Assembly: GCF_004346225.1 (NCBI RefSeq)
Contig: NZ_SMAJ01000003.1
Location: 186,001-250,000, forward strand
From: Paralcaligenes ureilyticus
GTDB taxonomy: Bacteria; Pseudomonadota; Gammaproteobacteria; Burkholderiales; Burkholderiaceae_B
Length of the DNA stretch: 64,000 nucleotides
Reading direction: 5' to 3'
A program made the position numbers and the translations under genes. This document shows, one piece after another, positions 46,017-55,200 of the stretch (positions within the stretch are counted from its first letter, which is position 1; each line of letters opens with the position of its first letter). A model generated the notes under the pieces. It ran no database searches. It was not told where the DNA came from and saw only the letters and a list, made by a program, of their open reading frames with translations.

Positions 46017-46341
46017 CTGGGGCCGAAGATCGCCGCCATGGCCGTCTCATCGATTTCCAGGCTGGTGGGTGTTTCTGCAGGCGAGAGTGTTACCTCGCCT
46101 GTTCCGAGCAGCACCCGTCGCCTCATCAGACGGCCTCGATCCAGAAGCGCGCACAGTTGAGAGAGCGCTTCCAGGCATGGGGTGTATTCAAGCAGCAATT
46201 CCAGAGTTCCGCCGCATGGAAGCCCGAAGCGAAAGGCTTCATCCGCGCTGACACCGTACTTCAGAAGCTCGGTGCCCCGGCGTGCGCGCCAACCGGCGTC
46301 CAAGTCGTGATGGCGCACAATCAGATCGTCTTCTATGCAGC
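46017..46341 (-). pseudogene. Internal fragment of an XdhC/CoxI family gene
   Basis: The - strand reads GCIEDDLI, YGVSADEAFRFGLPCGGTLELLLE, then LGTGEVTLSPAETPTSLEIDE, ending in IFGP: the N-terminal and linker part of XdhC-type proteins, which mature or insert the molybdenum cofactor into xanthine dehydrogenase-like enzymes. Start codon, first residues and the Rossmann-type C-terminal domain are missing. Both ends meet other fragments (MobV at 46016, IS66 at 46342). Confidence 0.72.
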
Positions 46342-46552
46342 CATCGTCCAGAGTCTGCTGGTGACCTGTCGCCTGCATGACATCGATCCCTACGACTATC
46401 TGGTCGACGTGTTGCAGCATGTAGGCCAGCATCCTGCGTCGTTGGTCGAGCAGCTCGCGCCGCGCGTGTGGAAGACGCTCTACGCCAGCAACCCGCTTCG
46501 CTCCGACCTCTACCGCCTCGACGAACCGACGAACCCCCAGTCACGTCAATAA
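46342..46552 (+). pseudogene. C-terminal fragment of an IS66-family transposase
   Basis: Encodes IVQSLLVTCRLHDIDPYDYLVDVLQHV, then QLAPRVWKTLYASNPLRSDL, the IS66 C-terminal domain, ending at a TAA. The DDE catalytic part is absent. The open frame upstream (from 46004) is only antisense to the XdhC fragment. Confidence 0.82.
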
Positions 46553-46724
46553 CGCCGTCTGCTTACCGCTTACCTGTGTTCGGTGAAATGGCGATTCAAA
46601 ACGACATAGAATAAGACCGAGTTACAAATTGTTTTCGAATTGGCTTTTACCCGTTCAAACAAGACTCAATCGAATATGGCTGAGCCCAAGCGGATCTTCA
46701 GAGCGAGTACGGTATGGTGGCGAG

Positions 46725-47633
46725 ATGACTGGGAAAAATACTGATCTCAATTTACTTCTAATTTTTGATGCCATTATGGTCGAGCGTAATGTTACGCGGG
46801 CCGCTGACCGGGTCGAAATAAGCCAGTCATCCGCTAGCAAGGATTTGACTCAATTGCGTATCTTATTTGGTGATCCGCTTTTTCTACGTACGCGTCGAGG
46901 TGTTGTTCCCACACACAAGGCTCTCGAGGTGGCCGAAGATGTTCGTAGAGCCATACAGGCTCTCAATAATCTGTCCAAAGCCCGAGGCGAGTTTGAGCCG
47001 CAAACTGCGCAAGTCGAGTTCAATATTGGCGCGACTGATTATGTATCATTTGTGCTGCTGCCTAAACTACTCGAAAAATTAACGTCTAGTGCTCCTAGTA
47101 CGCGTATAACAATTCATGATATTGATCAGCTGCCCGCAGAAGAAATGCTCCTGTCCAGCAAAGTCGACCTTGTCCTTTCTTCGGCTGCTAGTGTTTCCTT
47201 CCCGCTCTATCGGCAAGAGCTCTTTCGAGATAACTATGTTTGCGTCTCGAGAAAGAACCATCCTGCCATCAAAAAGAATTTCACATTAGCGCAGTTCCTT
47301 GCGTGTCGTCATTTAGGAATGCCGGGTCAGAATGGTGGCCGAGAACGGGTGCTGCCCGATGTGATGCGGCAGATGGAGTTATCGCGCGATGTGGCCATAT
47401 ATTTGCCGCATCTGCTTTCTGTACCGCCCATGTTAATCGCTACCAATTTAGTGATGATGTTGGCCAGCCGGGTGGCCGAAGCATTTGCCGCAGCGTATCC
47501 TATAAAGATATATAAGCATCCCTTGCGGCTTGGAGATTTTGGTGTTTATCAGCTTTGGCACGAACGCACACACCGGAGCCAGTCGCATCAATGGTTACGA
47601 GCCTTGATCAAAAGTACCAGCGACGAGACTTGA
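46725..47633 (+). CDS. LysR-family transcriptional regulator (NodD/LinR-like)
   Basis: 302-residue LysR-type regulator, apparently intact amid broken genes. The HTH is at residues 5 to 65 (LNLLLIFDAIMVERNVTRAADRV, SQSSASKDLTQLRILFGDPLFLR), followed by an inducer-binding domain. The acidic first helix with DLNLL and the phrase GDPLFLRTRRG are typical of the NodD/LeuO branch. The ATG at 46725 follows a purine-rich GGTGGCGAG; the frame is open back to 46629. It has no intact target gene next to it: degraded fragments follow. It may act on genes elsewhere. Confidence 0.9.
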   Translation: MTGKNTDLNLLLIFDAIMVERNVTRAADRVEISQSSASKDLTQLRILFGDPLFLRTRRGVVPTHKALEVAEDVRRAIQALNNLSKARGEFEPQTAQVEFNIGATDYVSFVLLPKLLEKLTSSAPSTRITIHDIDQLPAEEMLLSSKVDLVLSSAASVSFPLYRQELFRDNYVCVSRKNHPAIKKNFTLAQFLACRHLGMPGQNGGRERVLPDVMRQMELSRDVAIYLPHLLSVPPMLIATNLVMMLASRVAEAFAAAYPIKIYKHPLRLGDFGVYQLWHERTHRSQSHQWLRALIKSTSDET

Positions 47634-47689
47634 TCGTTAACCTGGTACTCCTTAAACTCATAAGTGCCGTAAGTACGATCGATCTTTGA

Positions 47690-47950
47690 GCCGATGCTGT
47701 GATTCAGGCAAAGGCTTTCGCGCTCGACAACCACGAGTGTTCGGCTCACGCGGCGCGCGCAGATAGTGCTGCTGGCCGTGGCAGGACGGGATAACACGGC
47801 GATTGCCACCGAACTGAATGTCGGGCGCGCACAGGTGGAGCGCTGGCGCGAACGCTACGTCCAAGGCGGGCTCAAGGCCATTGAGTGCGACCGACCGCTC
47901 CTCGGGGTGGGCGCACCCGGAAAAATCGTTTCGCTTTGCCGATGTATTCC
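47690..47950 (+). pseudogene. N-terminal HTH fragment of an IS630-family transposase
   Basis: The + strand encodes ARAQIVLLAVAGRDNTAIATELNVGRAQVERWRERYVQGGLKAIECDRP, the helix-turn-helix start of IS630-type transposases; the longest ATG-initiated part is 47766 to 47957. The DDE domain is gone: after GVGAPGK the sequence changes to an AraC-type fragment. Confidence 0.75.
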
Positions 47951-48240
47951 GCACTGACGGCCATATTTAACGATCCGGCACGCCCATGGACGCTGCACGA
48001 ACTGGCCAGGCTCTGCAACGTGTCACGCGCCACGTTGGTTCGCCACTTTCAGGACAATGCAGGACACTCGGCCAAGGATCTCTTGACGGACATCCGCATG
48101 ACATTGGCTGCCAACGAACTGAAGAAGCCAGGAGTTTCAACCGAAGTCGTGGCCGAGACGGTGGGCTACCAATCTGTGGCGCTTTCAGATGCGGCTTCAC
48201 TCAGCACATGGGGATGAATTCAGGGGGTTGGCGGCGGATC
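47941..48240 (+). pseudogene. C-terminal HTH fragment of an AraC-family regulator, frameshifted
   Basis: Encodes YSALTAIFNDPARPWTLHELA, SRATLVRHFQDNAGHSAKDLLTDIRM and VAETVGYQSVA, the AraC double HTH, then shifts frame near 48185: the expected continuation AFRCGFTQHMGMNSGGWRR is in the next frame. No effector domain. Joined upstream to the IS630 fragment and downstream to the IS4 fragment. Confidence 0.78.
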
Positions 48241-48710
48241 ACTGGCTCGCGCCAGAGAGCCTCCCAGTTTCGCAATCTGTAGCAGGCACTCAGACAGGGG
48301 CGACGACTCGGTATGCAGGGATTTCTTTATAATCATATGCTGCAACAGTCCTATCTCCTTAGGCGTCAATGCTACGCGTGCAGGGCAATGATGGCTGGCT
48401 CGGTTAAGCATTGTCATCCAGAAGATCCGCCAACTGGTGATGCAGAATATTGCGATGATATTAGTCAGGCGTTGAGCCGTTCTGAGCTTGGAATCTTCGG
48501 CTTTGCGGCCCGACTTGAGTATCTTGTGAAAGAGTTCGATCTTCCAGCGCATGGCATATCAATCGAGCTTTTCAATCGCCTCTTGGCGTGTACGCACGGG
48601 CAAATCCGTGATGAGCTTCCATTCAAGCTTCTTGCGGTGCGCGGGCGCATCGATTTCAGTGGCATATAGCACGGTCAGACGATACGATTCTAACGTCCTC
48701 GCCCGATAAA
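48220..48710 (-). pseudogene. C-terminal part of an IS4-family transposase with nonsense mutation
   Basis: The - strand encodes LTVLYATEIDAPAHRKKLEWKLITDLPV, EAIEKLD, a TGA where W is expected (near 48561), then YAMRWKIELFHKILKSG, KLRTAQRLTNIIAIFCITSWRIFW, and LLQIAKLGGSLARASDPPP at the end. This is the YREK-containing C-terminal half of an IS4 transposase. N-terminus missing; the 110-codon frame 48552 to 48220 alone would not be functional. Confidence 0.8.
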
Positions 48711-48885
48711 CGTATTGTCGTAATCAAAGAGCCGATTGGCGTCTGCGCAGCAATCACGCGTTGGAATTTTCCCTTGTCCATGATCAAGCGTAAGGCGGGC
48801 GCTGCGTTGGGCGCGGGATGCCCCATTGTGGTCAATCCCTCACGCAGACGCCGTATCCTGCGCTGGCCATTTTAGCCGAGGAGGG

Positions 48886-48973
48886 TGGCGAACAGGCGCT
48901 TTGCCGCCTGCGAAAGGTTAAAATTGCAGCCGCCATTTCAAGCAGACAGTCCTGGAATTTAAGTTTCATCACT
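48886..48973 (-). pseudogene. 5' remnant of a LysR-family gene, paralogue of the gene at 57688
   Basis: On the - strand from the ATG at 48973, the DNA follows the first roughly 85 bases of the LysR gene at 57688 with scattered substitutions and small indels (shared ATGAAACTTA, CTGCTTGAAAT, CCTTTCGCA.GCGGCAAA.CGCC, TGTTCGCCA). The frame is no longer that of a LysR protein beyond the first dozen codons. Homology stops near 48886. Together with the promoter next to it this is a duplicated regulator/promoter cassette. Confidence 0.75.
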
Positions 48974-49061
48974 ATGCAAAAAACGTATTGTGAGATGCAT
49001 TTATATCAATATACGTAATTATTCGTGACGTTTAAATTACATCATTCTGATAAATAACTGG
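48974..49061 (+). promoter_or_regulatory. Promoter/operator of the hydratase-CoA-transferase operon, copy of the 57.6 kb operator
   Basis: Positions 48995 to 49019 are the reverse complement of 57638 to 57662 at 24 of 25 bases (core ATATCAATATACGTAAT), and similarity continues towards the first gene (ATTAC.TCATTC, TGATAAA near 49036 to 49054). At the second locus this DNA separates the LysR gene from the divergent hydratase gene, the usual place of a LysR operator. I infer the LysR protein at 57688 binds here too. Confidence 0.7.
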
Positions 49062-49838
49062 ATGATGAATATGGAAAAAACTGTTCTCTTCGAGGTTCGT
49101 GAGCGAGTTGCTTATATCACGCTGAATCGGCCCGATAAAAAAAACGCCATCAATCGCGCCATGCGCAAAGAGATCCAGGATGCCTACCTGAGAGTCAAGA
49201 CCGATCCGGGAATTTGGGCCGCTGTCCTGACGGGCAACGGCGAGGTTTTCTGTTCTGGGAAAGATCTCATGGAAAAAAATCTGCCCGAAGACGACGATGG
49301 CTCGATTATGTCTAACGACGAGCTCTATCTTTTCCAGCGCTTTATCTATAAGCCTATCGTATTGGCGCTGAATGGCCCCTGCCTTGCGCAGGGTGGGGGG
49401 TTTGCGCTTAATGCCGATATCGTGGTGTTTTCAGAGCGTGCCAGTATCGGTTGGCCGCAGGTCAAGCGCGGCATTTCTTCGGTAAGTGGTCCGAGTTTTC
49501 TGCCTCATGCAATACCTTGGAATCAAGCGATGGCTTGCCTCATGCGTGGCAAGTTCATCGAAGCGGATGAAGCCTTGAGGCTGGGGATTGCAAACGAAGT
49601 CGTGCCCCATGGACAACTGCTGCAAGTGGCCGAGCGTTGGGCTAGAGAAATACTCGAGAACGCCCCTTTGGCGGTGTGCGCCATTAAAGAAGCTGCACGC
49701 CGAGGCCAGGAAATTCCGGCAATGGACAGAATGTATCAAGCCCGGGACGTCGCCAATCGCGTGTTGCTGTCGCAAGACTCGAAAGAAGGAATCACTGCCT
49801 TCAAGGAAAAGCGCAAAGCCAACTGGGTGGGACGATGA
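49062..49838 (+). CDS. Enoyl-CoA hydratase/isomerase family protein (3)
   Basis: 258-residue crotonase-fold protein. Oxyanion-hole segments: FCSGKDLMEKN near residue 66 and LNGPCLAQGGGFALNADIVV near 107 to 126. The usual second acid is replaced around SERASIGWPQVKRG, so hydratase, isomerase or hydrolase action are all possible. ATGs at 49062, 49065 and 49071 compete; GGATG elements precede them. First gene of an operon behind the LysR-type operator; its TGA overlaps the CoA-transferase ATG. Confidence 0.9.
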   Translation: MMNMEKTVLFEVRERVAYITLNRPDKKNAINRAMRKEIQDAYLRVKTDPGIWAAVLTGNGEVFCSGKDLMEKNLPEDDDGSIMSNDELYLFQRFIYKPIVLALNGPCLAQGGGFALNADIVVFSERASIGWPQVKRGISSVSGPSFLPHAIPWNQAMACLMRGKFIEADEALRLGIANEVVPHGQLLQVAERWAREILENAPLAVCAIKEAARRGQEIPAMDRMYQARDVANRVLLSQDSKEGITAFKEKRKANWVGR

Positions 49839-51076
49839 GTCAAGATAAAAACAATCGTCGGGATGAAGGTTCGCTACCCAAACCGTTAGCTGGGATAAAG
49901 GTTCTGGACTTGACACGGGTCATTGCGGGTCCCTATTGCACCATGATGCTGGCCGACATGGGAGCAGATGTCGTAAAAATCGAAGAACCTTCGCGTGGCG
50001 ACGAATTGCGCTGGGTAGGACGATATCAGGGTAGAGCAGACCATGATGAAGACTATTTCAATGCGTCAAACCGTTCCAAGCGCAGCATAGCACTCAATCT
50101 GAAAGATCAGCATGAGCAAAAGATCGCGAGCGATCTTGCGCGCGTGGCAGACGTAGTAGTAGAGAATTTTTCTCCCGGTGTGGCCGAACGCCTGGGAATG
50201 GGATGGCAAGTACTGAGTGAGCAGAATCCCGGTCTGATTTACTGCTCGATTTCGGGATTTGGACAATCCGGACCTTATCGCAACCGCCTTGCGCTCGATC
50301 CGATTATTCAGGCCGTTTCTGGCGTGATGAGTGTTACGGGCCATGAGAATGATCCACCCATGCAAATTGGAGCGCCGTTAGGCGATGTGATCGCGGGCAT
50401 GTTCGGTGCATATTCGATAGCGGCGGCTATATACGGTAGATCTATAACTCAAAAGGGCCGGTATATCGATATCAGTATGCAGGATTCGATGCTCGCCGTT
50501 CTAGGACCGAGAATGGGTGAAGCGCTTCAGGCCGGACTTAACCCCAAGCGCCACGGCAATGAAAATCCAATGCGCGCACCAGCGAATTCATATCAAACCA
50601 AAGGCGGAGACTATATAGCGATTATTGTTCAAAACGATAATCATTGGGAAAACTTCTGCAAGGCAATAGGTCGGCTGGATCTGTTCGAACTACCGGAATT
50701 TAGAACTATGGAAAACAGGGCCTTGCAGCGCAAACGTCTAAATGCGATCGTTGCAGGCGAATTTTTGTTGCATAGCACTGAGCAATGGATGCGAAGATTG
50801 GATGAAAACCGCATTCCACACTCCTTGGTCAACACTTATCTCCAGGCTCTTGATGATATACAAGTCAAGCATCGAAAGCTGATTAAAGAGGTTATCCATC
50901 CGGCCTCCGGAAGTATCAGATTAGTGGGCGCTCCCTGGAAATTCAATCAGGATCTTGACGAAATTTTTTCCCCGCCCATGCTGGGCCAACATACACGTGA
51001 AGTATTGCAAAGCTGGCTAGGCCGTGATGAGCCCAGCATCTCATCCGCCACATCGCAACAAAAAGAAAATATCTGA
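49835..51076 (+). CDS. Family III CoA-transferase (CaiB/BaiF/Frc)
   Basis: 413-residue CoA-transferase moving CoA from one acyl-CoA to a free acid through an aspartyl-CoA thioester. The N-terminal LDLTRVIAGPYCTMMLADMGADVVKIEEP is the family signature; the likely catalytic Asp is in LALDPIIQAVSG near residue 155, and GAPLGDVIAGMF follows near 183. Coupled to the hydratase gene by ATGA overlap. With a dicarboxylate-type binding protein and a CitE-like lyase nearby it may activate a C5 dicarboxylic acid, as the Frc-like enzymes for mesaconate or citramalate do (inference). Confidence 0.93.
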   Translation: MSQDKNNRRDEGSLPKPLAGIKVLDLTRVIAGPYCTMMLADMGADVVKIEEPSRGDELRWVGRYQGRADHDEDYFNASNRSKRSIALNLKDQHEQKIASDLARVADVVVENFSPGVAERLGMGWQVLSEQNPGLIYCSISGFGQSGPYRNRLALDPIIQAVSGVMSVTGHENDPPMQIGAPLGDVIAGMFGAYSIAAAIYGRSITQKGRYIDISMQDSMLAVLGPRMGEALQAGLNPKRHGNENPMRAPANSYQTKGGDYIAIIVQNDNHWENFCKAIGRLDLFELPEFRTMENRALQRKRLNAIVAGEFLLHSTEQWMRRLDENRIPHSLVNTYLQALDDIQVKHRKLIKEVIHPASGSIRLVGAPWKFNQDLDEIFSPPMLGQHTREVLQSWLGRDEPSISSATSQQKENI

Positions 51077-51099
51077 ATTCCCACCACAGGAGAGACAAC

Positions 51100-52062
51100 A
51101 TGCGATCATTAATCACCCCACTTTTACTAATCAGTTCCCTGGCATCGTTTAGTTGCCATGCCAATAAATATCCAGACAGGCCTATTCGATTAATCGTCGC
51201 TTCAGCTGCAGGGGGTGGCAATGACTTCGTGGCACGTGCCATTAGCCAGAAGGTCTCCCAAGAACTTGGACAGCCTCTTGTCATCGAAAACAAGGGTGGC
51301 GCAGCTGGACTTGTCGCCAGCAATTTTGTGGCTAAATCGAATCCGGATGGCTATACGCTCTTGCTCGTCTTCGCCAATTTTGCCACCTTTCCCAGCCTTG
51401 GTAGAAAGCTGAGTTTCGATCCTGGGAAAGATCTAATTCCCGTTTCAAATATCGCAACCACCCCCTTGGTTCTGATGGCTCCGACAGCCTTACCGGTCAA
51501 GTCGGTTGGAGAATTGATTCAATTTGCCAAGAAAGAACGGAAAACTCTAGACTATGCGTCTCCTGGTGTCGGGTCGATGGGACATTTGGCGGCAGCATTA
51601 TTTGAAAAAATGGCCCATATAAAAATGAACCATATCCCTTATAAGGGGGGCGGCCCCGCCATCATGGCACTCCTCACCGGCGAAGTGCAATTGTTTTTTT
51701 CGACCCTTCCAGCAGCGATGCCCCAATTGACCGCCGGGCGATTGCAAGCACTAGGTATAACCAGTAGCAAGCGCTCCGCATTTGCCCCCAATATACCCAC
51801 CATATCGGAATCAGGATTACCGGGATACGAGGTGGATGGCTGGGTGGGGCTTTTCACGCCGGCAGGAACACCCGAGGCCATAGTCAATTCAATCTACAAG
51901 GCTTTCTCCGATGCCGTTAAAGACAAAAATGTACAGACGCAATTTTCCAAAGAAGGTGTCAGCCCTTTGGGCAATACACCCGCCGAGTTCTCCAGACAGT
52001 TGAGAAAAGACGTAGAAAAATGGAAGCCGTTCATTCAGACTCTTGACGCAAATCCAAATTGA
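51100..52062 (+). CDS. TctC/Bug-type tripartite tricarboxylate-family binding protein
   Basis: 320-residue periplasmic solute-binding protein of the Bug family, which is greatly expanded in Bordetella and relatives. A signal peptide (LITPLLLISSLASFSC) is followed by YPDRPIRLIVASAAGGGNDFVARAI and DYASPGVGSMGHLAAALF, the Bug carboxylate-binding segments. The Cys at the cleavage region could be lipidated (SFSC), but the lipobox is weak. No TctA/TctB membrane genes are near, which is common for Bug proteins. GGAGAG precedes the ATG. It suggests that the operon substrate is a carboxylic acid. Confidence 0.92.
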   Translation: MRSLITPLLLISSLASFSCHANKYPDRPIRLIVASAAGGGNDFVARAISQKVSQELGQPLVIENKGGAAGLVASNFVAKSNPDGYTLLLVFANFATFPSLGRKLSFDPGKDLIPVSNIATTPLVLMAPTALPVKSVGELIQFAKKERKTLDYASPGVGSMGHLAAALFEKMAHIKMNHIPYKGGGPAIMALLTGEVQLFFSTLPAAMPQLTAGRLQALGITSSKRSAFAPNIPTISESGLPGYEVDGWVGLFTPAGTPEAIVNSIYKAFSDAVKDKNVQTQFSKEGVSPLGNTPAEFSRQLRKDVEKWKPFIQTLDANPN

Positions 52063-52203
52063 CGCGACTCCCAATCCAACTTATAACCAATATCGTAAGT
52101 AATGTCATTGACTACGGCGGATGGCGCGCCACTCGGGAGCGTCCCGCATGGCGCTTTTTTATTGCGCTCCACAATCCTCAGTTAATTTGCAGGGCTAATT
52201 TCC

Positions 52204-55200
52204 ATGAAGAAACGTTCCGTCGCCTCAATCCTTGTCGCCAACCGAGGCGAGATCGCCATACGCGTGATGCGTGCTGCCACGGAGATGGGCATCCGCACCG
52301 TGGCCGTGTACTCAACAGAAGATCGTTTTGCGTTGCACCGATTCAAGGCCGACGAGAGCTACATTATCGGTTTTGGACAAAAGCCAATAGCTGCTTATCT
52401 TGATATCGCTGAGATTATTCGCGTAGCGAAAGAGGCCAAAGTCGATGCCATCCACCCGGGCTATGGCTTCCTTTCTGAGAATCCCGATTTTGCTGATGCA
52501 TGCGCTGAGGCTGGTATTTCCTTCATCGGACCGCAAAGTGAGATCATGCGCACTCTGGGGAACAAGGTCGCGGCTCGCAATCTTGCACAGTCAGTTGGAG
52601 TTTCCGTCATGCCGGCTACGCCGCCACTCCCACTCGATTCCGAGGCAGTGCAAGTGGCCGCCGCCAAGATTGGCTACCCGGTTATGCTCAAGGCTAGTTG
52701 GGGGGGCGGTGGGCGTGGCATGCGCATTATCGAGAACGAACATGAACTTTTGACCCAAATGTCGGTTGCGCGTAGTGAAGCACTGTCGGCATTTGGTAAC
52801 GACGAAATTTACCTGGAAAAGCTCGTCAAGCGTGCCCGCCACGTTGAGGTTCAGATTCTGGGTGACACTCATGGGAATTTGTTGCATCTTTTCGAGCGGG
52901 ATTGCACTGTGCAGCGGCGTAACCAGAAGGTTGTCGAGCGAGCGCCAGCCCCGTATTTGTCAGATTCCGAGCGTCAAATACTGTACGATGCCGCCTTACG
53001 TCTTGCCAGGGCAGTAAAATACACCCACGCCGGCACCGTTGAGTTCCTAATGGACACGGACAGTGGCAAGTTCTACTTTATCGAAGTCAATCCCCGCATT
53101 CAGGTTGAACACACCGTCACAGAACAGGTCACAGGTATAGACTTGGTCAAGGCACAAATTGCTATTACTCAAGGCGCTGTCATCGGCAAGCCCGGCGCGA
53201 TCGTGCCGCCGCAGGATCAGTTGCGCATTAATGGGCACGCGTTGCAGTGCCGTGTCACCACGGAAGACCCCGAAAAGAACTTCGTGCCAGACTATGGACG
53301 CCTGTCTGCTTACCGATCCACCGGCGGCTTCGGTGTTCGCTTGGACAGCGGTACAGCCTACTCAGGGGCGGTGATCACACCTTACTACGACTCACTGTTG
53401 GTTAAGGTCACGTCTTGGGGCGCAACGGTTGAGGATGCCATTTTGCGTATGGATCGCTCTTTGCGCGAATTCCGCATTCGTGGAGTTGCCACCAATTTGG
53501 CTTTCCTGAGCAATGTGATTGCCCACCCACTGTTCAGAAGCGGACAATGTACCACCCGTTTTATTGATCAGACGCCCGAGCTGCTTAAATCCAAGGCGCG
53601 CCGCGATCGTGCTACCAAATTGTTGAGCTACCTGGGCGAAGTCACCGTCAACGGTCACCCAGAAATGAAGGGTCGAGCATTGCCCGATCTGCCGCTGCCG
53701 ACACCGATTAAGCCGGCTTGTGACCTTGGCCAGGCACCTCCATTGGGTACGCGTGACCTGTTTAAACAACTTGGCCCAGTTGCTTTCGTCCAATGGATCA
53801 AGGAGCAGCAGCGTGTGTTGCTGACGGATACCACCATGCGTGATGCTCAGCAGTCGTTGCTAGCTACTCGGATGCGGACCCACGACATGCTTGAGATTGC
53901 GCCGTACTATGCACGCCTGATTCCCAACTTGTTCTCGCTTGAGTGCTGGGGCGGTGCCACGTTCGACGTCGCGCTGCGTTTCCTTAGCGAAGACCCGTGG
54001 CAACGCCTGACTCAGCTCAGAACGGCCGTTCCCAATGTGCTGCTGCAGATGCTTTTGAGAGCATCTAATGCTGTGGGCTACACCAACTACCCCGACAACG
54101 TCGTGCGCTATTTCGTCGAGCAGGCTGCCAAGGGAGGTATTGACGTGTTTCGTGTTTTCGACTCGCTCAATTCGGTTGAGAATATGCGCGTGGCCATGGA
54201 CGCGGTGCGTCAGAGTGACGCGCTGTGCGAGGCTGCCATTTGCTACACAGGTGATCTGTTTGATCCAAAGCGATCCAAGTACAGCCTGTCTTACTATGTC
54301 AAGATGGCCAAGGAGCTTGAAAAGGCGGGTGCCCATATCCTGGCAATCAAAGATATGGCCGGCGTTTGCCGCCCCCGGGCCGCAGTTGCGCTCATCAAAG
54401 CTTTGAAATCCGAGACTGGCCTGCCCATCCATTTCCACACCCATGACACCAGTGGCTTGTCGGCAGCTAGTGTTCTCGCGGCCGTGGAAGCCGGATGCGA
54501 CATCGTGGACGGTGCCGTCGACACAATGAGCGGCCTGACCTCACAGCCGAACCTAGGTAGCTTGAGCGCTGCGCTGGAAGGTGACCCCAGAGAGACCAAG
54601 ATCAGTCGGGAAGCCCTACGTGGCCTGTCGCATTACTGGGAGGGTGTACGGCGCCTCTACAGCCCGTTCGAAAGCGATATTCGCTGTGGCACGTCCGACG
54701 TGTATCGCCACGAGATGCCGGGGGGTCAGTACACCAACCTACGTGAGCAAGCCCGCGCCATGGGATTAGAGCCTCGCTGGCCCGATATTGCTCAGGCTTA
54801 TGCGCAGGTGAATCTGCTGTTCGGAGACATTATTAAGGTCACGCCCACCTCCAAAGTGGTAGGTGACATGGCCCTCTTCATGGTGGCCAACGACCTCAGC
54901 CCCGAGGACGTCGTTAACCCCAACAAAGAACTTGCCTTTCCGGAGTCGGTGGTGTCTCTGTTCAAGGGTGAACTAGGGTTCCCTGCAGATGGTTTCCCCT
55001 CCGCATTACAGAAAAAAGTACTGAAAGGACAGCCTGCTCTGATCGGTCGTCCAGGTGAGCACATGGCTGCTGTTGACTTGGAGGCTGAGCGTGAGAAGGC
55101 GAGTAAGCTGGTCGGACACACAATCAATGACCAGGACCTGGCGTCCTACTTGATGTATCCCAAGTTATTCCAAGCCTTTTCGAAACACCGCAGCCAATAT

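Noticed and set aside
45911-46432. Whole - strand ORF of 173 codons taken as one protein
   Set aside because: Only its middle part is XdhC-like; both ends are antisense to the MobV and IS66 fragments.
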